Shown here: in pieces, positions 58,387 to 64,000 of the stretch
How positions within the stretch are numbered: position 1 is the stretch's first letter
Layout of the letters: each line of letters begins with the position of its first letter
DNA from: SZUA-309 sp965233675
Lineage (GTDB): Bacteria > Pseudomonadota > Gammaproteobacteria > Pseudomonadales > Azotimanducaceae
Length of the DNA stretch: 64,000 nucleotides
Assembly (NCBI GenBank): GCA_965233675.1
Contig: OZ247498.1
Coordinates: 124,001 to 188,000, forward strand
Direction of reading: 5' to 3'
Notes under the pieces: generated by a model
Seen by the model: the letters and a program-made list of their open reading frames with translations, nothing else
Database searches by the model: none
What the model was told of the DNA's origin: nothing
Position numbers and translations under genes: made by a program

Positions 58387-59625
58387 TCAGTTCCCTTCGC
58401 CGACGGCGTCGGGCCGGCCTACCGCGCCGGACACCATGTTCCGGGCTTCCCGGGTGGAGGGCAGGGTGGGTTTGCGGCCGCGGGTCATATTGAAGGGCTC
58501 GGTGTCGATGTCTTCCAGCTCGATTTCCCGGTTCAGAACAGCCGTTTTCCAGGCTTCCTGTTCATCATGGCGGGCATGGAATTCGGGCATCACTTCCTGC
58601 GCGAAGAGTTCGAGGCTCGCGCAGATGTCCTCGTGGGTGTTTTTGCCGGCCTGGTTGAGGAGGATCACCTGATCCACGTTGGCCTCTTCCAGTTCTTTCA
58701 GGCGTTCGCGGATCGTGTCCGGCGAACCGATCAGTTCACTGCCGCTGCGACGACTGCCTTCCGGCGTTGCCTTCCATTCCTCGTACCGTTCCCAGAAGTT
58801 CACGCTGCCCGGTTCGAACGGACCTTCCTTGCCGTACAGCTGCAGGGCGAACTGAAAGAAGGTCCAGCCGTCCGCTTTCTCCCAGGCTTCCTCATCCGTT
58901 TCCGCGCACATGAATCCGGCGACCACCGCGATGTTCGGGTTGGTCTGGTAGTCAGTGAGGGGTTCGAGATGATTCAGGTAGGTGTTGTAGTAGGCGTTCA
59001 CCCACGCCCGGGCGGCGGCCAGGTCGACAAACTTGAAGCAGAGCGCACCCATACCCCGGTGCGCCGCGTACTTGATGGTATCGAGCTGAGAGCAGGCCAC
59101 CCACAATGGCGGGTGAGGCTTCTGATAGGGCTTGGGGATGACGGCCCGCAGGGGAAATTTGAAGTACTCGCCGTCGTACTCCCAGCCATGGTTGTAGAAC
59201 ATGGGTAACACACAGCGAACGGCATCTTCCCAGACGTCGCGCTTGTCCCGGTACTTCAGGTTGAACGGATGCAGTTCGGTCACCGATGCGCCTTCGCCCA
59301 GGCCGAGTTCGACCCTGCCGTCGGAGATCAGATCCAGAGTCGCAACCTTCTCGGCGACCCGGGCCGGGTGGTTGGTGGTGAGCTGGATGATGCCGTGACC
59401 GAGGCGGATATTCTCGGTCCGCTGACTGGCAGCGGCGAGAAACACCTCCGGTGCGGAAGAGTGTGAATACTCTTCGAGAAAGTGATGTTCCACTTCCCAG
59501 GCGTAGTCGAAACCGAGCTTGTCTGCCAGCTCGATCTCTTTCAGGGAATCGTTGAGGAGCTTGTGCTCGCTGAACGTTTTCCAGTCCCGCGGCAGCTGGT
59601 GCTCATAGAAAATGCCGAATCTCAT
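58387..59625 (-). CDS. LLM-class flavin-dependent monooxygenase/oxidoreductase
   Basis: A 412-residue luciferase-like protein: MRFGIFYEHQLPRDWK, then FDYAWEVEHHFLEEYSHSSA, RLGHGIIQLTTNHPARVAEK and DGRVELGLGEGASVTEL, all typical of the bacterial luciferase/F420-FMN TIM barrel. Near 300-330 GSELIGSPDTIRERLKELEE is the conserved C-terminal segment. Likely FMN-dependent. The substrate is unassigned. It is the likely first gene of a two-gene unit with the VOC protein. Confidence 0.92.
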   Translation of the reverse strand: MRFGIFYEHQLPRDWKTFSEHKLLNDSLKEIELADKLGFDYAWEVEHHFLEEYSHSSAPEVFLAAASQRTENIRLGHGIIQLTTNHPARVAEKVATLDLISDGRVELGLGEGASVTELHPFNLKYRDKRDVWEDAVRCVLPMFYNHGWEYDGEYFKFPLRAVIPKPYQKPHPPLWVACSQLDTIKYAAHRGMGALCFKFVDLAAARAWVNAYYNTYLNHLEPLTDYQTNPNIAVVAGFMCAETDEEAWEKADGWTFFQFALQLYGKEGPFEPGSVNFWERYEEWKATPEGSRRSGSELIGSPDTIRERLKELEEANVDQVILLNQAGKNTHEDICASLELFAQEVMPEFHARHDEQEAWKTAVLNREIELEDIDTEPFNMTRGRKPTLPSTREARNMVSGAVGRPDAVGEGN

Positions 59626-59731
59626 CAGGTCTCTCCCTCATCACCCTTATCCCTGTGAAGAGTCTGGCACGATGGAACCGGCGGAGTCCAATCAGGCCGG
59701 ACTCAGAAGGTGCGGGATTGGCCGGTCCGGT

Positions 59732-59965
59732 TCAGGGGGTGTTGCTGCGGGAGAATGTGCCGTGAGGTACCTGGGCCCAGGCCCGTTCGTGACCGTAGTA
59801 GATGGCGATCTTGGCGAACACCTCGATGAAGCCGATCTGCAATGCGGCGGATACATCTCCCGTGATCAGCCAGGCAATGAGGACGGTGGTGAGCGTTGCC
59901 AGGATCCGCCAGGTGACGCCTTTCAACAGGCTGCGGATCCTGGAGTCCTGAATGTCGCCGCTCAC
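59732..59965 (-). CDS. DUF2061 membrane protein
   Basis: A 77-residue protein with two hydrophobic helices (TWRILATLTTVLIAWLITGD and ALQIGFIEVFAKIAIYYGHE), which is the DUF2061 pattern. Inner membrane; function unknown. Its ATG overlaps the stop of bcp by 4 nt (ATGA), so it is translationally coupled to the peroxiredoxin. Confidence 0.87.
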   Translation of the reverse strand: MSGDIQDSRIRSLLKGVTWRILATLTTVLIAWLITGDVSAALQIGFIEVFAKIAIYYGHERAWAQVPHGTFSRSNTP

Positions 59966-60429
59966 GAAGCTGCCTTCAGTGCATCCAGAACCTTGGCAGG
60001 ATGATCGGCGGCCTTGCTGACCCGTTTCCAGTGTTTGAGGACCTTGCCGGTGGGGCCGATCCAGACCGTGGAGCGGATCACGCCCATGGTCTTTTTGCCA
60101 TACATCATCTTCTCGCCGTAGGCGCCGTATTTCTCCATCACCTTCCGGTCAGGGTCACAGAGGAGTGTGAAGGGCAGATCGAATTTCTCGATGAAGCTCT
60201 GATGGCGCTCGGCACCATCCGGGGAGATACCGACGATCACGGTATCGGCTTTGTCGAATTCGGCGTGCAGATCGCGAAAGCCGCAGGCTTCCTTGGTGCA
60301 GCCGGGTGTGTCGTCCTTCGGGTAGAAATAGACAATGACGTTCCTGCCGCGCAGGCCTTTCAGAGAGACCTTGTTGCCCATCGCGTCTTTCAGTGTAAAC
60401 AGCGGTGCTGCCTTGCCTTCCTCGATCAT
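59962..60429 (-). CDS. bcp: Thioredoxin-dependent thiol peroxidase (Bcp-type peroxiredoxin)
   Basis: A 155-residue atypical 2-Cys peroxiredoxin that reduces peroxides in the cytosol. The active-site segment is YFYPKDDTPGCTKEACGFRD, with peroxidatic Cys and a resolving Cys five residues later, as in E. coli Bcp. Length is typical. It heads a two-gene unit with the DUF2061 gene. Divergent from the ThDP-enzyme gene (119-bp gap). Confidence 0.95.
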   Translation of the reverse strand: MIEEGKAAPLFTLKDAMGNKVSLKGLRGRNVIVYFYPKDDTPGCTKEACGFRDLHAEFDKADTVIVGISPDGAERHQSFIEKFDLPFTLLCDPDRKVMEKYGAYGEKMMYGKKTMGVIRSTVWIGPTGKVLKHWKRVSKAADHPAKVLDALKAAS

Positions 60430-60548
60430 GAGAATGTTTCCCGGTTATCTGAAAACCGTGGAATCTACCTAAGGTGACCGCCGACTGCCACGGCATGCTT
60501 GTATCGATTTACGCTATGCTGAGTACCACTTGATAGGGGGCGATTGAC

Positions 60549-62216
60549 ATGACTCGAATTGGTGCGGATCTGATTGCGGAGGGCCTTGCCGCCTACGATG
60601 TGGAACATGTCTTCGCCATCGTCAGCATCCACAACATGCCGATTCTGGATGCGATCAACCGGCTTGGAAAAACGCGCATCATCGACGTCCGCCATGAACA
60701 GGCCGGCACCCACGCGGCAGATGGATATGCGCGCGCCACCGGCAGAATGGGGGTCATGATTGCGAGTACGGGGCCGGGTACCACCAACACGGTTACCGGA
60801 CTGTACGAAGCCCAGTATGCCTCCTCGCCGGTGCTGGTCATTACCGGTCAGGCGGAAACCGCGTTCTATGGGAAGGGCGTTTCCTATGTGCACGAAGCGG
60901 AAAACCAGGTGCCCATGCTCGCCACGGTCTGTCGCAGAGTGGAGAGTCCCCGGCATATCGATCAGCTGGGTGACTGTTTCGTCCGGGTCATCGAAGACAT
61001 GCACACAGGTCGGCGTGCGCCAGGCGCGCTGGAGATTCCCATCGATCTTCAATATGCACAGGCTGGCGAGCAGGCGTTCCCACCGCTGGTGGTGACACCG
61101 GTCCAGCCACCGGCCGACCGGCTCGAACAGGCGGTTGCCAGGCTGGGCACGGCCAGCCGACGGGTCATCGTGGCCGGTGGCGGCGTGATCGCAGCCGATG
61201 CCGGCGCGGCGCTGACGGCGCTGGCCGAGAAGCTGGACGCACCGGTGATCACCACCGTGGACGGGCGAGGTGCGATCCCTGAGGATCATCCGCTTTGCAT
61301 TGGTAATTACTACGGAAGTGCCGGCATCTACCAGGCCATCGCCGATGCGGATGTGACCCTGGCCATCGGAACCAAGTTCGCCGTGGGCGTGGATGGTGGC
61401 AGTGCCCGGTTCACGCCGCCGGGTGAACTGATTCAGGTGGATGTGGACCCGAAGATGGTGGGCCGGACACACCACGCCCATCTCGGCATCGTCGCGGATG
61501 CCGGTACGACGCTGAACGGCCTGCGGGCGGGGCTCGATGCCGCATCCGGCAACGATGCTCAGTTCAATCAGAGTGTGTTCGAGGCCCGGGATGGTGTGCA
61601 CAAGGCCATGCGGGCCAGACTTGGCCCGGACTACGCACGCCTGATGGACATACTGCGGGAAAAGCTGCCGCGAGACGGGCTCTGGTGCAGAGACTCCACG
61701 ATCGCCGCCTACAACTTCGGTAATCAGCTCTTCCCCATTTATGAACCGCGCACCTCCGTGAATCCGTCCTCCGGGGCCATTGGCCCTGGCCTGCCCTTTG
61801 CGCTGGGCGCCGTCATCGGCAGTGGTAAACCCGGCATACTGATCAACGGCGATGGCGGCTTCATGTTTCATGCTACTGAGCTTGCCACCGCTGCCCAGTA
61901 TCAGGTGCCGCTGGTCATCTGCGTTTTCAACGATGGTGGCTATGGGGTTTTGCGCTGGTTACAGGACACCCGTTTCGGCCGTATCAACGAAACGGACCTG
62001 GGCCGGATGGATTTCGCCCTGATGGCCCAATCCATGGGTGTTCCCGGTGAGCGGGTCGACAGTGTGGAAGCTTTTGAGCAGGCCCTCGAGCGGGGCATGG
62101 ACCGGGCCAGGGCGGCGGCGGGTCCTTACCTGGTAGATGTGGATATGGAACACTTCGAGCCCATGGAGATATCCATCATGCCGAAGAAGAAGGCCAAGAC
62201 TCAGACCAGGACCTAG
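60549..62216 (+). CDS. Thiamine-diphosphate-dependent acetolactate synthase-like enzyme
   Basis: A 555-residue ThDP enzyme with the three-domain acetolactate-synthase plan: the activating Glu in DVRHEQAGTHAADGYARATG, GPGTTNTVTGLYEA, and the ThDP-Mg motif NGDGGFMFHATEL ending FNDGGYG. It resembles acetolactate synthase, oxalyl-CoA decarboxylase and benzoylformate decarboxylase relatives; no small IlvH-like subunit follows, which argues against biosynthetic IlvB. The C-terminus KTQTRT and its stop codon lie inside a 12-nt tandem repeat. GGGGG precedes the ATG. Confidence 0.9.
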   Translation: MTRIGADLIAEGLAAYDVEHVFAIVSIHNMPILDAINRLGKTRIIDVRHEQAGTHAADGYARATGRMGVMIASTGPGTTNTVTGLYEAQYASSPVLVITGQAETAFYGKGVSYVHEAENQVPMLATVCRRVESPRHIDQLGDCFVRVIEDMHTGRRAPGALEIPIDLQYAQAGEQAFPPLVVTPVQPPADRLEQAVARLGTASRRVIVAGGGVIAADAGAALTALAEKLDAPVITTVDGRGAIPEDHPLCIGNYYGSAGIYQAIADADVTLAIGTKFAVGVDGGSARFTPPGELIQVDVDPKMVGRTHHAHLGIVADAGTTLNGLRAGLDAASGNDAQFNQSVFEARDGVHKAMRARLGPDYARLMDILREKLPRDGLWCRDSTIAAYNFGNQLFPIYEPRTSVNPSSGAIGPGLPFALGAVIGSGKPGILINGDGGFMFHATELATAAQYQVPLVICVFNDGGYGVLRWLQDTRFGRINETDLGRMDFALMAQSMGVPGERVDSVEAFEQALERGMDRARAAAGPYLVDVDMEHFEPMEISIMPKKKAKTQTRT

Positions 62217-62249
62217 ACCAGGACCCAGACCAGGACCCAGACCAGGACA
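62202..62249 (+). repeat. 12-nt tandem repeat, 4 units, after ThDP gene
   Basis: Units cagaccaggacc, tagaccaggacc, cagaccaggacc and cagaccaggaca. The stop codon of the ThDP-enzyme gene is the tag at the start of unit 2, created by one C-to-T change relative to the other units. The region also supplies the ribosome-binding area of the next gene. Confidence 0.95.
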
Positions 62250-62260
62250 CAGGATCACAG

Positions 62261-63424
62261 ATGCGATTATTCAGTCTGTTCGGTATTGAGATCCGGCTCG
62301 ACTTCAGCGTCGTCTTCATCTTCGCGCTGATCGTCTACAGCCTCGGTAATGGCATCTTTCCGAGCTGGCATCCGAACTGGCCGGCGGCGACCATCTGGTC
62401 TATGGCTGTGCTGGCCGGTCTGCTGTTCTTCGCCTCCCTGCTCGCCCATGAGATGTCGCATTCCCTGGTTGCCGGCCGTTTCGGCATCAGGGTGCCGAGA
62501 ATCACCCTGTTTCTGTTTGGCGGCATGGCGGAAATTGAAACGGAAGCAGAAACCCCGGCGTCCGAGTTTGCCATTGCCATCGCCGGGCCGCTGATGAGTC
62601 TGGCCATCGCCCTGGCCTGCATGACCTTCGTGACGGTCGCCGTCGACGAGCCGCTGATGGAGTTGATGGTGGAGAATCCGGAAGCGGTCATGGCCGGGAT
62701 CGGCCCCCTGGTGACCGTCTGCCTCTGGCTCGGTTCGGTGAATCTGATGCTCGCTATCTTCAACATGGTGCCGGGCTTTCCGCTGGATGGTGGCCGGGTG
62801 GCACGAGCGGCCATCTGGCAGGTCACCGGTGACCGGATGCGCGCAACTCAGCTTGCGGCCAATGCCGGTCGGGCCTTCGGCTGGCTGATCATGGGCCTCG
62901 GTTTCTGGGAGCTTCTGCTGCTGCAGAGCATGGGTGGACTCTGGCTGGTGCTGATCGGCTGGTTCCTGAGCCATCTGGCCGTGCAGAGCTACACGCAGAC
63001 CTTCACCCAGGCGAAGCTGGAACCGATATCCGTCGCTGAACTCATGCGTACGCACTTCGAGCGGATACCGGCCGAGACGACGGTTGCTCAGTTCGCCCAG
63101 GATTATCTGCTCAGATCGAGCCAGCTGCTCTGGCCGGTGATGCGGGACGGCCATTGTGTGGGCACTGCTTCCCTCGAGGACGTGCTCAAACTTCCGGTTG
63201 AAGCGCGGGCTGAGACCATGGTGGCGGACATCGCTGTTTCGCTCGCGGACAGTGGCGCCCTGGATGCCGGACTGCCCGCCACCGATGCCATGACAGCGCT
63301 CGCCGCCAGGCAGGACAGACCTGTACCCGTGGTTCAGGGAGGGGAGGTGGTCGGTCTGCTGCGTGGCGCCGATGTGCTCAAGTGGCTCACGCTGCAGAGT
63401 GATGGCGGCCGGTTCGACGGCTGA
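62261..63424 (+). CDS. Site-2 protease (M50) with CBS domains
   Basis: A 387-residue intramembrane metalloprotease. Zinc motif LLAHEMSHSLVAGRFG (H-E-x-x-H) and second motif NMVPGFPLDGGRVARAA supply the three zinc ligands, within about six membrane helices (1-245). The C-terminal cytosolic part (about 255-380) is a pair of CBS-like segments. Family: rip/SpoIVFB-like proteases that cleave membrane-embedded regulators. The target is unknown. Starts 11 bp after the 12-nt repeat array. Confidence 0.93.
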   Translation: MRLFSLFGIEIRLDFSVVFIFALIVYSLGNGIFPSWHPNWPAATIWSMAVLAGLLFFASLLAHEMSHSLVAGRFGIRVPRITLFLFGGMAEIETEAETPASEFAIAIAGPLMSLAIALACMTFVTVAVDEPLMELMVENPEAVMAGIGPLVTVCLWLGSVNLMLAIFNMVPGFPLDGGRVARAAIWQVTGDRMRATQLAANAGRAFGWLIMGLGFWELLLLQSMGGLWLVLIGWFLSHLAVQSYTQTFTQAKLEPISVAELMRTHFERIPAETTVAQFAQDYLLRSSQLLWPVMRDGHCVGTASLEDVLKLPVEARAETMVADIAVSLADSGALDAGLPATDAMTALAARQDRPVPVVQGGEVVGLLRGADVLKWLTLQSDGGRFDG

Positions 63425-63521
63425 TCAGCAGTTGCGCGGGTTCGCATTTGCGCGGTTCAAGGATCGACCGGGCGGGCCGATAAGGGGAGAATGCGTCACG
63501 AGCGAATAAGGATGTTGGCCC

Positions 63522-64000
63522 ATGACGACCCTGGCGGCCGAAGCAGAAATCGTTGAGTCGTATCTCGCCCAGCTCGAGCGCCAGATAGCTCTCCGGCTGC
63601 AGGAACCGGAACGGACCCGGGTTCAGGGCTTTGCCCGTCTCTCCTATGAGCGGGTTGCCGCTGCCGACCTGGAAGGACGGAGCGCGGAGGACGATGCGTC
63701 TCTCGCCATCGATACCTGGAAGCGTTTCCAGCGTCGCGGCGTCGATGAAATTCAGATTCAGGTCGCCAACCCCGTTCACGCAAGGGACGGCTGGCAGTCC
63801 AAACACACCACCGTCTGGATCATGACCCGCGACATGCCGTTTGTGGTGGACTCTGTGCTCATGGCCCTGTCCCACAATGGTCAGATCACGCACTACCTGA
63901 ACAACGTGGTATTCGGCGTTGATCGGGCCGATGACGGCAGCATCGAAAGTCTCACACGCTCACTCGACCACCCCAATCGTGAACTGCTGCTTTATGCGGA
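63522..64000 (+). CDS. gdhB: NAD-specific glutamate dehydrogenase, 5' part (truncated by window end)
   Basis: The first 159 residues of a large protein beginning at ATG 63522 with AAGGA about 10 nt upstream; the frame runs off the window. Patterns typical of the N-terminus of the 180-kDa NAD-dependent glutamate dehydrogenase: a run leading to VANPVHARDGWQSKHTTVWI and DMPFVVDSVLMALSHNGQIT. It would convert glutamate to 2-oxoglutarate and ammonium. The catalytic domain lies beyond the window, so confidence in the family rests on the N-terminal ACT-like region. Confidence 0.85.
   Translation, partial: MTTLAAEAEIVESYLAQLERQIALRLQEPERTRVQGFARLSYERVAAADLEGRSAEDDASLAIDTWKRFQRRGVDEIQIQVANPVHARDGWQSKHTTVWIMTRDMPFVVDSVLMALSHNGQITHYLNNVVFGVDRADDGSIESLTRSLDHPNRELLLYA

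Noticed and set aside
62202..62249. Possible CRISPR-like repeat array
   Set aside because: Units are contiguous 12-mers without spacers and no cas gene is present.

Overview
The window is about 64 kb of GC-rich, densely coding bacterial DNA with short intergenic gaps and many 1-8 nt gene overlaps. Gene content points to a gammaproteobacterium with a fatty-acid and branched-acid oxidising lifestyle. Evidence includes a glutaminyl-tRNA synthetase of the HIGH/VMSKR type, a CCA-encoding tRNA-Arg(TCG), the start of a large NAD-specific glutamate dehydrogenase, five acyl-CoA dehydrogenases, a TesB thioesterase, an exopolysaccharide-export and PrsT-like remnant of a PEP-CTERM/EPS locus, and a DUF6316-like protein. 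The taxonomic call is an inference from gene families. No phage, insertion sequence, integrase or CRISPR array was recognised.

Layout. 1-3.7 kb: end of a GT4 glycosyltransferase and an MMPL/HpnN-like exporter. 3.7-8 kb: a large PAS/GGDEF/EAL regulator, divergent YjbQ and a small unknown protein. 8-11.2 kb: a coupled pair of acyl-CoA dehydrogenases and a DUF523-DUF1722 protein. 11.2-15 kb: a heterodimeric ABC exporter with one degenerate ATP site. 15.4-17.8 kb: TesB and a transglutaminase-like protein, convergent. 17.9-21.5 kb: glnS, HMG-CoA lyase and a threonine/serine dehydratase in a tight operon. 21.5-26.2 kb: a five-gene minus-strand operon (CinA-like, TraB/GumN, SDR, YheT-like hydrolase, GST). 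26.4-33.8 kb: two paralogous Ig/FN3-like lipoproteins, a PrsT-like TPR lipoprotein, an outer-membrane beta-barrel, an EPS export lipoprotein and a DUF6316-like protein. 33.8-36 kb: enoyl-CoA hydratase and acyl-CoA dehydrogenase. 36.5-40 kb: a MoxR ATPase/VWA pair. 40-46.7 kb: acyl-CoA dehydrogenases, hotdog proteins, a CoA-ester lyase, two adjacent MaoC proteins and an MmgE/PrpD protein, together resembling a C5-dicarboxylyl-CoA module. 46.7-50.1 kb: a sucrase/ferredoxin-like protein, an acyltransferase, a hydrolase and a short asparaginase domain. 50.1-53 kb: tRNA-Arg and an ABC/FtsX/ZIP-like trio. 53-55.6 kb: ribB with a degenerate GTP-cyclohydrolase domain, a Zn-ribbon protein behind a LexA-like box, and pdxA. 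55.6-60.4 kb: alcohol dehydrogenase, FAH, VOC, LLM oxidoreductase, DUF2061 and Bcp. 60.5-64 kb: a ThDP enzyme, a site-2 protease with CBS domains and the 5' end of NAD-glutamate dehydrogenase.

The most unusual signal is a family of three noncoding structured elements at 35999-36190, 36350-36487 and 57632-57776. All lie between convergent genes. They share a conserved core, but each is closed by a long, nearly perfect inverted repeat (22-34 bp) whose sequence is private to that copy. An internal hairpin is conserved in shape while its sequence covaries. Second, a near-consensus LexA box overlaps a good sigma70 promoter that would start transcription at, or 2 nt before, the ATG of a small Zn-ribbon gene. 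Third, several 12-nt tandem repeats recur at unrelated gene edges.
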